DNA from: Hymenopus coronatus
Taxonomy: Eukaryota > Arthropoda > Insecta > Mantodea > Hymenopodidae
Direction of reading: 5' to 3'
NCBI GenBank assembly: GCA_030762935.1
Contig: CM060888.1
Span: 115,021,468 to 115,085,467 of the forward strand
Length of the DNA: 64,000 bases
Position numbers and translations under genes: made by a program
Notes under the pieces: generated by a model
Told to the model about the DNA's origin: nothing
Databases searched by the model: none
Seen by the model: only the letters and a program-made list of their open reading frames with translations
Shown: in pieces, positions 1-11,640 of the stretch
Layout: every line of letters begins with the position of its first letter
Numbering within the stretch: position 1 is the first letter of the stretch

Positions 1-3000
1 CGACACCATTTCATCTCATTTCAACACTATTTCACCTCACTTAACACCATTTCACCTCGCTTATAACCTCTTAATCTTATCACAACACCACTTCATTTCG
101 CCTCAACACCACTTCATCTCGCCTCAACACCACTTCATCTCAACTCAGTACCATTTCATTTTTCCTCAACACCACCTCACCGCTTCCTCTTGCCTCAAAA
201 ACATTTCACCTTGTCTCAAAACCACTTCATATCACCTCAACACAACTTCCCCTCACCACAGTACCACTTCCTCTCGCTTCAAAACAATTTCATCTCACCT
301 GAACACGAGTTAACCTCTTCACAACACCACTTCCAATCGCATCAACATTTCATCTCACATAAACACCACTTACCCTCACCGCAACGCAACTTCATTTTGC
401 CTCAACACCAATTCACCTCACAGCAGAAGCACTTCATCTCACCTCAACACCACTTCAACTCCCTTCAATACAACACCGATTCACCTCAATAAACACCACT
501 TCACCTCGCCTCAACATCACTTAATTTCTACACAATACTTCGCCTCAACACCAGTTCATCTCCCCTCAACGCTACTCCCCCACCTCACAACACCACTTCA
601 TCTTTCCTCATACCATTTCCCTCATCGAAATGCCTGTTAATCTCTTCTCAAATCCACATCATCTCGACTCAACACCAGTTTATCTAACTTCAACACCATC
701 TCTTCTAACCTCAGCACCACTTCACCTGATCACAAACACCACTTATTTTCATCTCACTTCAAATCACAACATCATTCACCTTACCTCAACACCACTTCAT
801 TTAGACTCAACATCACTACATGTCGCCTCAACACCATTTTACCTAACTTAAACACCACCACATCTCCTCTCAACACCACTTTATCTCGTCTCAGCTCCTC
901 ACAGCACCATTTGTTCTACCCTTAACACCATTTTACCTCAGTTCAACACCACTTCAATTGTCCTAAACACTACTTCATCACACATAACATAACTTCCTCT
1001 CACCTTAACATCGCTTCATCTCGTCTCAACACCATTTCACCTCACAATACTCATCTCCCTAACACCACTTCATCTCACCTCAACACTACCTCATCTCAAC
1101 TCGATCCCACTTCAGCTCTACACAGCAACACTTCAACTCTACACAACACCACTTCATCTCACCTCAACACCACTTCACCTCACCTCAACACCACTTCAGC
1201 TCACCAATGCACCAATTCTTCTCACTTCAACACCACATTACCTCATTTCAACACCACTAAATCTCGCCTCAACACAACTTTATCTCGCCAAAATTACTCC
1301 ATCTCACCTCAACACTACTTTACCTCACTTCAACATCATTGCATCTCGCCCGTACACCACTTCATCTCACCACAACACATTGCCTCACCAAAACACCCCT
1401 TAAACTCGTTTCAACACCACTTCATCTCACCTTAACACCTCTCTACGTCATTTTAGCACCAATGAATCTCGCTTCAATGCCACCTCATCTCGCTCAACAT
1501 CACTTCATCTCACCTCAACACCACTTTACCTCGCCTCAACACCAATTTGTCTCAGATCAACAATACTTCAATACAACACTACTTCATCACAATTCAACAT
1601 CGTTTCACCTCACCACAACACCACTTCCTCTCGCCTCAATGCCATTTCATGTTCCTCAACACCACACACCTCACTTCAACACTACTTCACCTCACCAGAA
1701 CACCACTTCATGTCGCTTCAACAACACTTCATCTCAACACAACCTTTCTCAGCTCCAAAACACTGTTTATGTCGCCTCAACCCCTATTAATCCACTTCAA
1801 CACCACTGCATAACGCCTCATCACCTTATCTCGCCTAAACACCACTTAACCTCCCCACAGCATTACTTCATCTTGCCTCAACACCACTTTACCTTGCCTC
1901 AACACTTCATCTCCCATAACACTTCATCTCGCCTCAACACCTCCTCACCTTAACTCTCCAACACTTCATCTCACCTCAACACTACAATTTACTTCAACAA
2001 ACCTTCTTCTAACTTCATCTCACCTCAACACTATAATTTACTTCAACAAACCTTCTTCTAACTTCGACACCACTTCATTCCTTTAAAACACCATTTTATC
2101 TCACCTCAACACCATTTCACCTCACTTCAACACCACTTCACCTCACCTTATAACCACTTCATCTTATTACAACACTACTTCATCTCAAAACCATTTCACC
2201 TCATCACTATAGCACTTCCTCTCACTTCAACACTTCATCTTCCTCAAAATCACTTCATCTCACCTCACTAACACTTCACCTCACCACAACACCTCATCAT
2301 ATCACTTCATCACACCTTAACACATCGCCTCACTTCAACACCTCTTCATCTCATTTCAACACCACTTTATTTCACCTCAGCACCAGTTCATCCAAATTCC
2401 ACACTACTTCATCTCGCCACAACCCAACTTAACCTCACCACAACACTGCATCTCGCCTCATCACCTCCCCACAGGATCACTTCACCTTGTCTCAACACCA
2501 CCACATTTCACCTCAACACCACTTTACCTCTCAACACCACTTCGCCTCACTTCAACACCACTTCATCTCACCTCATCACTTCACAGCACCTCTTCACTTC
2601 ACCTCAACACCACTTCATCTCATCACAACACCACTTCATATCGACCTCAATACCACCTACCTCACTTACACACAAGTTTACCATACAACATCACTTCATC
2701 TCACCTCAACTTCATTTCACCTCATCACTACAGCACATCCACTCATCTCAACACCCTTCATCTCACCACAACGACACATCATATCACCTAAACACCTTTC
2801 ATCTCTACAGAACACAACTGCTACTCGCCAGAACACCACTTCATTACACCTCAAGTCCACTTCATCTCACCAAAACTTCAATGCCCGTTCACCTTGCCAT
2901 AAACCACTTCCTCTTGCCTCAACACCACTTCCTCCCGCATCAACACCAATTCATCTCAGCTCAATACCACTTCCTCTCGCCTCAATATCACTTCACCTCA

Positions 3001-5335
3001 CCTCAACACCACTTCATCTCACAGTAAATCCACTTTCTCTTGCCTCAATACTACTTCATCTCACATAAACACCATTTCACCTCACTAAAAAATCACTAAT
3101 TCTAGCCTACTTCCATTTCATCTGGCTTCAACACCACTTTATCTTGTTTCGACACTATTTCTACTCATCACAACACTACTTAGTCTTGCCTCAACACCAC
3201 TTCATCTCACCTTTATACCTCACCACAACACCTCTTCCTCACGCTTCAACATAACTTACTCTCAGCTCAATACCACCTCCTCTCGCCTCAACACCATTTA
3301 CTCTCACCTCAACACCACTTCATCTCACCTGAATACCACTTCAACTCACATCACCACAACATCAATCTTCTCATTTTAAAACACTTCATCTGAACTCAAT
3401 GCAACACCACTCCACCTCACCCCAAGACCCCTTCTTCATGCATCAACACCAATTTCCCTCAGCTCTAAACTACTACTTCTCGCCTCGATACCACTTCATC
3501 TCAAATTAACACCTATTCATCTCACCTCAACACCATTTCACCTCAAATAAACACCACCTCAACACTACTACACCTCACCACAACACCGCTTTTCTCACCT
3601 CAACACCACTTCATTTCGCCTCATCACCACTTTCTAAACACCACTACACCACTACACTTCACTTTTACACCAACTCATCTCACCTCAACAACACTTCTCT
3701 TCACCACATCAATTCCTACCGTCTCAACACCACTTCAACTCACATCAACAACTTTTCACCTCACCACAACACCATTTCCTCTCGCCTCAACACCACTTCC
3801 TCTTGCCTCAACACTACTTCACTTCACCAAAACACCCTCCACCTCCTCACAACTCGACACCAATTCATCTCACCTCGATTCCAAATCACCTCACCTCACC
3901 ACAACACCACCTCCTCTCGACTCAATATCACTTTCCCTCACCTGAACATCACTTCACCTCACCATAACACCACTTCCTCTATTCGTCTGACCTCAATGCC
4001 ACTTTACCTCACCTCAACACCGCTCAGAATTACCTTAATACCACTTAATCTTGCTTCAACACCACTTCCTCTCCCTTCAGCCCCACTTCGCCTCGCCTCA
4101 ACACTGCTTTATTTCACCTCAACACTATTTCACTGCACCACTACAGAACTTCACCTCACCTCAACACCACTACACCTCTCTTCAACACCACTTTGCCTCG
4201 TTACAACACCACCACCTTATTCAACAGCTTTTAATTTCATCACAACACCTCTTCATCTCACCTCAATACCATTTCACCTAACCACGCTTTCTCGCCTCAA
4301 CGCCTCTTCATCTCAACACCACTGTATCTCGCCTCATCACCACTTTATCTCACCTCAACACATCACCTCCTCACAGAACCACTTCATCTTGCCTCAAAAC
4401 CATCTCACATTGCCACAACACCACTCACTTCAACTGAACACCATTTCATCTCACATCAACAGCACTTCATCTCACCTCAACACCATTTACCTCTCCACAA
4501 CACCACTACATCTCACCTCAACAAAACTCAACCTCACTTCACCACTGCTTCACCTTCATTAACACCACTTCACCAAATCAACACCACTTCTACTCACATC
4601 AACACAACTTCATCTCACCTCAACATCACTTCAGCTCGCCACACCGCTTCACCTCATCACAACACATCTCGACCAAACACAACTGCTATTCGCCTCAACA
4701 CCACTTTATCTCGCCTCAACTACACTTCATCTCACCATAATATAACTTTTTGCCTCAACACCACTATGCCTCACCACAACACCACTTCCTCTCACCTCAA
4801 CACCACTTCATCTCGCCGAAACACCACGTCCTCTCGGCTTAAAACCACTTCATCTCACCTCAACTCCACTTACCCTCACCACTACATCACTTCCTCTCAG
4901 CTCAGCAACACTGTCTCTCAGCTCAGCAACAGTCTCTCAGCTCAACATAACTTCCTCTGTCCTCAATACAACTTCACCTCACAATAAATCTATTTCCTCT
5001 AGCCTCTACACCACTTCACTTCACTACAACACCACTCCCTCTCGGCCCAAAACCACTTTATCTCGCCTCAACACCACTTCACCTCACATCAAAACCTTTT
5101 TACCTCAACACAACACCACTTCCTTTCGCCTGCACACCACTTTCAACTCAAAACCACCTCCTCTCGCCTCAACACCGCTTCACATTACCTCAACACCACT
5201 TCACCTCACCACAACACCAATTCCTCTCGCCTTAATACTTCATCTCAACTTAACATAACATCACTTCGCATCACCTTATCACCCCTTCTTCTCGCCTACC
5301 CACCGATTTGTCTCGGCTCAACACCAGTTCCCCCG
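1..5335. repeat. Degenerate 21-bp tandem repeat array (minisatellite/satellite-like)
   Basis: The whole stretch is built from variants of a 21-bp unit close to CTTCATCTCACCTCAACACC plus A. By length that is about 250 units, truncated by the window edge. The plus strand is nearly free of G, a strong strand asymmetry. Because 21 is divisible by 3, the plus strand gives long stop-poor frames with heptapeptide periodicity (SPQHHFT-like, LTSTPLH-like and LNTTSSH-like in the three frames). These peptides follow from the period and are not evidence of a gene. Units differ by substitutions and small indels, so the array is old or weakly homogenised. A younger local event is the 49-bp duplication at 1964-2061. 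The right border is the junction with a retrotransposon near 5335. Confidence 0.93.
1964..2061. repeat. Recent 49-bp tandem duplication inside the array
   Basis: Positions 1964-2012 and 2013-2061 are adjacent 49-bp copies that differ at one base (ACTACA versus ACTATA). They share an ACAAACCTTCTTCTAA segment that is not part of the 21-bp consensus. The near identity against a diverged background marks a later local duplication. Confidence 0.85.
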
Positions 5336-5755
5336 AGGCTGCTCCACATACAAGCTCAGAGTGGTTCACCAGGAATAGCAAAGGCCGAAAACGCGCAGCC
5401 CCCATAGAGAACCATTCTGCGGTTGGGGAACCTCAGCCACGCGCTGAGGTAGAACCAATCAGGGAAGAGCGACCCCCCCGTAAACAACCACAAAAACAGA
5501 AAGCAGGTCCCTCAAAAGTCGCTCACCGAATCGGTAAACCCAGTAGAGGAAGCAGAAAGCTTCAGCGTGGTATCGGCACAACTCATAAGCACATTGGGTG
5601 TGCCTGTAAGTAAAACATCAATGAGAATAACACAAACACTACTGGTCAGGCAAAGCTCTGCGATTAGAGGTATGGCGAATAGTATCACAGCACTCAACCT
5701 TACCCACGCCGTGTTACACCTGGTAGAATTGCTCGATAAACACGTTCATGGCTAA
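5336..5755 (+). pseudogene. ORF1 (gag-like) C-terminal fragment of the Jockey-like element
   Basis: Two overlapping frames, 5336-5613 and about 5540-5755, together look like the C-terminal part of a retrotransposon ORF1. There is a basic, proline- and lysine-rich stretch (RKQPQKQKAGPSK) followed by a hydrophobic/helical tail ending LLDKHVHG at 5755. The frame changes near 5550. The TAA of ORF1 lies almost on top of an ATG at 5753, which is typical of overlapping or closely spaced ORF1/ORF2 pairs in this clade. No CCHC zinc knuckles are visible, so the N-terminal and knuckle regions are missing or diverged. Assignment as ORF1 rests mainly on its position before the endonuclease. Confidence 0.6.
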
Positions 5756-6312
5756 TTTAGACACATTGAGAACAGTCACGGAATTGCAACGGCACACGCA
5801 AAAAGCTTAAGGATTTAACTGATCTAGTACAAACACACTCAATTCACATAGCATTATTAACTGAAACCCATATAAATCACAAAGACCGTCTATCCATTCC
5901 CGGATACCGTTTATACAGAAATGATCGAGACCGAAGGGGAGGGGGGATAGCTATTCACACAAACGTAGAACACAACCAGATTAATTCCCCAATATTGACT
6001 CACGCTGAAGCAACAGCAATCAAACTTTTTATTCGCAACACTGAAATCGTCATAGTGTCAGTATACAATCCCCCAGGGGAGGTAGACACAGAAGACATTG
6101 ACAAAATCATGCAACTAGGGCATAGAGTAATTGCAGCAGGAGATTACAATTGTAAACACCAAATTTGGAACTGCGCAAATACTAACGCACAAGGAACTAA
6201 ATTACTAAACTACATAAATAACACAAATTATCTAATCACAGACCCAGACGAGCCAACATTTGTACCACATATCCCAATTAAACACCAGACATTCTGGACA
6301 TTGCACTATTAA
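5753..6312 (+). pseudogene. ORF2 endonuclease domain (apurinic-like) of the Jockey-like element
   Basis: Nicks target DNA to prime reverse transcription in this family. The ORF2 ATG is probably 5753, but its frame closes early. The endonuclease frame is open from about 5784 to 6312. Visible motifs are NCNGTRKKLKDL (equivalent to WNxNG), ALLTETH with the catalytic glutamate, GYRLYRNDR, GGGIAI, VSVYNPPG and AAGDYNCKHQIWNC (normally GDFNAKH). The frame is lost near 6285; the end of the domain continues out of frame as ILDIALLNNIPFDLNV and LYHLPV, where SDHLPV is expected. So the domain is complete in outline but cannot be made from one frame. Confidence 0.85.
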
Positions 6313-6565
6313 ATAATATCCCCTTTGACCTGAATGTAAAAGTATTGCAGGAGCTGACATTGTACCATCTACCGGTACTTCTGACAGTTAACGCTCCCTT
6401 TAGGCCAAAACCAGAACCCTACCAGAACTCGAAATTAACACGAACGAAGAACAGGACGAAACAATCCAAAAACTAGAACTGGCCATAAACACAACCATTA
6501 ATACATGCGTACCTTTAAAAAGACAATACACGATTAATGCCAGATATCCCCAGGATGTAAACGAG

Positions 6566-8421
6566 ATGCAAAAAGCTCAAAATAAAGCCAGGCGTAAATG
6601 GCAGAGAACTAGGAATCTAATATATCGAACCGAATATTATCATGCGCGCGAACTAGCAAATAACAGGGCCAGGACCTACATTAGAAATCAATGGAACGAC
6701 ACACTCGAAAATCTCAACCCCCAACAAAACACAGTATGGCGAATTGCGAAATGTTTAACGCGCACACGCGCGAACATACCGCCACTACAAATTAATAACA
6801 CCGTAGCAGAGACCCCCCAGGCTAAGGCCGAAGCGTTTGCGGTCACCTTAGAGGAGGTATTTTCTCCCAATGCAGCGAACGGGCAAGACGATTTAATTCA
6901 AGAAGTCGAAGATGAAGCCCAAATCTTAGGTCAGAGAAGAACACACAACAAATTGCGAAAAACAAATGCAGGAGAAATAAGCTGGATTATAAAACACCTG
7001 CCAGCTAGAAAAGCACCAGGCCCAGACAAGATACCAAATGTGGTACTAAAGAATTTACCCAAAAGGGCAGTAACACTGCTTGCTAAAATATACAATTACA
7101 CGCTCGAGCACGGCAGGTTTCCACCTGCATGGAAAGAGGCAAAAATCCTACTTTTTCCAAAAGCAAACAAAACTCTAGCACTACCGGTTAACTACAGGCC
7201 GATCAGCCTATTAAATACAATGAGCAAGGTATTAGAAAAAGTGATACTGAAGCGAATAAATTCACACTTGCACAGACAAAATATACTTATACCTGAACAG
7301 TTCGGATTTCGAGCACATCATTCTACCACGCTACAACTGTTAAGAATGACGGCGCAAATCACCAAAGGGTTCAACACAAACAAATCGACAGGTGCCCTCT
7401 ATTTAGATATTGAATGTGCCTTCGATAAAGTATGGCATGCAGGGCTGCTCAGAAAACTGAAAGTCTACGAATTTCCTGACACTGCGATAGCCCTAATTAG
7501 GGACTACCTCTATGACCGACGATTTCACACCTCAGTAGAGGATGCAGTCTCAAGCTCCAAACAAATCCGAGCAGGAGTTCCACAAGGAAGTATCGTGGGA
7601 CCAACAATGTTCAATTTATACATGAAATGACATGCCAGAATTGGTAAGAACCAACAAGTACTTATATGCAGATGACACTGCTATAACCACACAATCCACT
7701 CAGCCACGAATTTTACACTTACGCCTACAAAATGCTTTAGACTCACTTGAACCATGGTTCAAGAAGTGGAGAATTAAAGTAAATGCGAGGAAGACACAGG
7801 CTATAGTATTCACTTAAAGAAAACAGCACCGCAAAGGCAGAAACATGCTGCAACTGCTTAACTACCAAGGTGAAATTATCGAGTGGAAAGATCAAGTGAC
7901 CTACTTAGGTCTTGTCATGGAACAAGGCCCAACCTGGAGTAGGCATATAGCTAAGGTCAGAGCCAAGGCTAATGGTCAACTAAACAGACTATATCTCATC
8001 ATCAATCTCAATAGCCAATTAAAGTTAAACATGGGAATTACCCTATATAAAACTCTAATAAGAACGATCATTACGTACGCATCCCCTGTATGGGGCTACG
8101 CTGCAAAAACGCACATACATAAATTACAAACACTCCAGAATAGAATAATTAGAATAATTGCCAAACAACCCCCAGTAGCGCCGGCTTATCTCCTTCATGA
8201 GCTAAAACTGCATTTAATTGAGCAGTTCATAAAAAGCCAAAGTTACAACCTGTATAAGCGTAAAGCAAGAAACTAATGAACTAATACAAGAACTAGGCAC
8301 CTATGAAGCAGAAAATAACAAACACAAGAGACCGCTCTCTCTATTTGACAGAACCCTCGGCCTGGGGGAACCCAATTTAAATATACAACAATATCTAGAA
8401 TCTCTAGTAAGAATTCCATAA
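6566..8421 (+). pseudogene. ORF2 reverse transcriptase and C-terminal region of the Jockey-like element
   Basis: The longest intact piece is 6566-7630. It starts with the basic linker between endonuclease and RT, then KAPGPDKIPN (RT motif 0/1), PVNYRPISLL (motif 2), EQFGFRAHHST (motif 2a/3), LYLDIECAFDKVWH (motif A with its aspartate) and AGVPQGSIVGPTMFNLY (motif B). It stops after YMK by frameshift. The next frame (7632-7817) has the catalytic YADD box and KINVNxRKTQ-like motif D. The frame from 7845 to 8276 has TYLGL and the thumb. A last shift near 8270 leads to RPLSLFDRTLGLGEPN and a stop at 8419-8421. The catalytic aspartates are present, but at least three frame breaks make it non-functional. 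Confidence 0.88.
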
Positions 8422-9256
8422 TAAAATTACCCATGAATGTGTCTACGACATTAGTTTGGTGGCCCTTGAAGTCCTTGCTTTCTGAGTCAAGGCGGATCCA
8501 GGGGTTTGAGGGACCCCCACTCTACGGCGACCTGGCAGACCACTAACGGATCTTCTCTGGTATATAGATAATAGAATGTAACTAATAAGAGATTAGAATG
8601 AGTGTTTTATTACAGGTAAAGCAGCATTGGGCCTGGCCATCACTTGGATGAGTGACCACTAAGGTAGGCCATGAGAAACCAATGATGTCTCTACTAAATG
8701 ACTGCGCCCTTTCTAGTTAAAGGGCTGAACACTACTAATAACTAATGACTTCGCTAGACAGGGCAGCAGTAGTTGTAAAAATATAACTAGCTTAGAATAT
8801 ATAGCAAAATGAAATATTTAAATGACTATGTCCTTATGTTACAGGGCTGCAGACATACGAAATACACCAACGACTTTACCCGAAAGGGCAGCAAATGTTA
8901 TACTGACTATGTCCTTTTTGTTACAGGGCTGCAGATATATACACATGCAATATGTATCTATTCCTCACCACAAATCTTCCAAGGGCGCAATCAGGGCTCC
9001 GGTCATGTTTGCGTCCTGGCTCTCTCTCTCTCCTGGCTATGGCCTCTGGCCAGCCATAACACCCGCTCCCTGAATCCGCAGGTGCAACAAGCGGTACTGC
9101 TACATTCCTACACCCGAATTCTCTCCGGTGGAGTGGTTTTTTAGTGGGTATTGCCAGTTTATGGCGACCCCCACACTTGGCAGAGTTATCCCCTCTGTCG
9201 CCTGTAGATTGGGTTTCTCCACTCCACTCGAAGAAAAAAAAAAAAAAAAAAAAAAA
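8422..9256 (+). other. Non-coding stretch with 5S-like segment, 77-81 bp tandem motif and A23 tail
   Basis: No gene seen. It contains a 5S-rRNA-like block (8615-8660), a small perfect hairpin GCCCTTT-CTAGTT-AAAGGGC near 8706-8725, and imperfect direct copies of a motif around TGACTATGTCCTT..GTTACAGGGCTGCAGA (8824 and 8905, period 81 bp; a weaker version near 8747). It ends in 23 A residues at 9234-9256. The A tail suggests that part of it, perhaps with the 5S-like head, is a retroposed unit. The link is inference. Confidence 0.45.
8615..8660 (+). ncRNA. 5S rRNA-like fragment (pseudogene or 5S-derived SINE head)
   Basis: The segment reads AAGCAGCATTGGGCCTGG, then CCATCACTTGGATGAGTGACC. It matches the internal-promoter half of eukaryotic 5S rRNA as I know it (AAGCAG, GGGCCTGGT, then ACTTGGATGGGAGACC). 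The 5' half of 5S is not recognisable. 5S-derived SINEs (SINE3 type) keep this internal control region as their pol III promoter, so a SINE head is possible. A dispersed 5S pseudogene is the alternative. Confidence 0.55.
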
Positions 9257-10105
9257 CCAGCGCAGTTGTAGAACTTCTTCAAGAGTACTTTGACCTTGCC
9301 ACTGAAGATGACAAAACATCTGGGAAGAACGAGCCCAGTACACCACAGCCCAGATTATTCTTTTTCTTGTAAAGAATTGATTGCATGTTTTGTAATTGAT
9401 CAGTGTTTAAATATGTTTACTGTGGTACAAAAACAATTTAAAAACACATATATTGCTTTACAGATATTAATTATGGCATATCCAGTGTTACCCTTGTACG
9501 TTCAACATGCATAGGATTTACAAAAAAGTCAATATAATTGCCTGACAAATCAGCTAAACTTTAGTTTTCTAGTAAGGGAACATGATACAGTCACCCCTCT
9601 TGTAACCTTCCTTCCACAGTTCCAACTGTACAACAAAGTTTTTAATTACATCATATATGTTTACTATATTTTGATTTCTCTTTTGTTGATTAGCTCATTT
9701 CAGTATTTATTTACTCCTTTTCAACATGACATAAGTCCCAATTAGAGAAAGTAATTGTCAACAAGGAAGGCCAAATCGTTATATACAGGCTATATCATAT
9801 ACTATTGAATGTTTTTCTGAGGAATGATTTGGCTTTCATTCAGATTTGAAAGCTGTTTATATTTGCAAAATACATTATATTTACCTGAAGTAGGTAGGTA
9901 GTATTATAGATAACTAAGTAACCATTTGGATTTAACAATACAATGTAATAGTGTTCTCCAGAGTAATATAAAAAGGACTTTGGTGAATATTATTTTACAG
10001 TATTAAACATAATTGTCTGCAGTTATCCTCTGGCAATAAAACATGAATATCAAATTGTGGAAGCATATTCTGAACTGGAACTAATTTTTATATATATATA
10101 TATAT
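9257..10105. other. AT-rich non-coding DNA
   Basis: No gene or recognisable repeat, apart from a short (TA)n run at about 10090-10105 that serves as the flank of the candidate hAT-type element to its right. Confidence 0.5.
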
Positions 10106-10416
10106 TAGAGATGGGCCGTGAATGGTGTCGCGAAGAATCGAACACTTTAATGCCAGGGAACCGATACTCTCAGTTCTGGAGTCGACTCCCTCTTCCGCAC
10201 GCCATCTGTTGTTACAGCAGATATAAAACGCATGTCTGCAAATGAAAGACTGTGTGAAAAAATATGTTGTAGGTATATACTTAACGTGATATGAACTCAT
10301 GCTGAAGGTTTCTTACCTTTCTTACTAAGCACAGAAATGGGGAGGATATTGCATTCCACCCAATATTCGATACTGGGATACAATTGGAAATAAGCGTTTT
10401 GAGACTCCCTGAATAC

Positions 10417-11255
10417 AAAAAAAAATCTAATGTGCTCCATTCTCGTGACTTTCTCTAGTTGTTCCACTTATAAAATATTCTTACAAGAGATTATTCTTCC
10501 ATCTACTTCATGATAATAGAGATAGATATTAATAGAAATTGTCTTATTACTAACTTCCTTGTAAGTAGAAGGGAAATAAGGGAATACATTAGGCTAAATG
10601 GATAAATCTTTAAAAACCGGTTACTATGTTAAAAGGTTGAAGTTCGGTTCATTTTACATGGTCAGCAGTAAAACAAGGGAGGTGAAACGAAATATGACTT
10701 TCCATTTGAATAAAATTAAATACTTTAAAAATTGTAACCAATAACAAGGAATATCACTAAAACTGAGAACTAAAAACTATATGACAAATTATGTGTTTTA
10801 ATGTAGTAAATTTTTGCCTATCTCTTACGGTTTACCAATTATGCAAAACTCATCCAGAATAGTCTTCAGAGGTTATTCTCAGAAATTGAAGATATGCATT
10901 TTATATGTGATCTAAATATATATGGTGTACGTATTTTAAACAAAATCATCATGCCATTTTTGAGAAAAATCATTTTCAAAAAGTGTTCCATGTAAACATA
11001 GTCGGGTGTAGTTTCCTGAAAATTTTTGTGACGCATCCTTGGAAGATACTAAACATAAATACCAAGTTTGGTATTTAACGGTTTTTTGTTTTTGAGCTAT
11101 GCTGTATACACACAGCCTTTCTAAAAGTGTTTTTTTGGACTCAGGGGGCCTCAAAGTGCACTTCCGGGAAATCTCGACATGAATTTTCGGGTACAATAAA
11201 ATACCTTCTCTAGGTACTATATACATTATATGTATAAACATGCTAAAGAAAATAA
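10417..11255 (+). repeat. Family R copy A
   Basis: It begins with AAAAAATCTAATGTGCTCCA and ACTTTCTCTAG. It continues through GAAATAAGGGAA, CATCCAGAATAGTCTTCAGA, GTTCCATGTAAA, AAATACCAAGTTTGGTATTT and TTTTTGAGCTATGCTG, and ends near ACCTTCTCTAGGTACTATA. These blocks recur in the same order in the other family R copies in this window. No coding potential is seen. Confidence 0.85.
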
Positions 11256-11289
11256 CACGCAGTTTTAGAAAAAAGGTCTACGTGTATAT

Positions 11290-11640
11290 GTTAGCACCAA
11301 AACTCATAAACTCAAAGTCCTTTAATGCCAAACTTCGTATTTAGTTAGTGGTTAGTTATTTAGTCGCCCTCAGGGATGCGACATAAAGAGTTTCAAAAAA
11401 CTCCCCCACACCCAGCTATCCTTTACATGGAACTTATTTAAAAAATGTTGACTTTCTCAAAATTGGCTAACTACTGTGTGAAAGTATCATATGTTTAAGA
11501 TATTTTTATGGAAAATAAAATGTATATTTTAAAATTCCTGAGAATAGCCTTTGAAGGCCTCTTTGCTCTAGATGTTTGCAAACCGTAAACATGGGCAAAT
11601 TCTTACTAAATAAAAAATGAGGCACTCTTTAAAACAAGCA
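11290..11640 (-). repeat. Family R copy B, inverted partial copy
   Basis: The reverse complement contains ACGGTTTGCAAACATC, GGCTATTCTCAGGAATT, GTTCCATGTAAAGGATAGC, TCGCATCCCTGAGG and ACGAAGTTTGGCATTAAAGG in family R order. It faces copy A with a spacer of only a few tens of bases, so A and B form a long imperfect inverted repeat. It lacks the 5' half of the family. Confidence 0.8.

Larger units (their letters stand above)
5336..8421 (+). mobile_element. Jockey-like non-LTR retrotransposon, 5'-truncated and inactivated
   Basis: A remnant of an element encoding a gag-like ORF1 and an endonuclease/reverse transcriptase ORF2. Order: ORF1 C-terminal part (5336-5755), AP-like endonuclease (about 5784-6330), RT (6566-7817), RT thumb and C-terminal region (7845-8421). 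Motifs include NCNG, LLTETH, VYNPP and GDYN in the endonuclease, and APGPDK, NYRPISLL, PEQFGFR, GVPQGS and YADD in the RT. There is no RNase H. Gene order and motifs fit the Jockey clade. It is broken by frameshifts near 5550, 5780, 6290, 6400-6560, 7630, 7820 and 8270. The 5' end abuts the 21-bp array. No poly(A) tail is visible after the terminal stop at 8421, so the exact 3' end is unclear. Confidence 0.9.

Noticed and set aside
190..4987. Many open frames of 70-204 codons in the tandem array
   Set aside because: They follow from the 21-bp period and the lack of G on the plus strand; the peptides are repeat translations in all three frames with no domain, codon bias or consistent start.
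1..5335. CRISPR-like array
   Set aside because: There are no conserved direct repeats with unique spacers; the unit is a continuous degenerate 21-mer in eukaryotic DNA.
9100..9346. Minus-strand frames with a run of phenylalanine
   Set aside because: The phenylalanines come from the 23-bp A tract; no recognisable protein.
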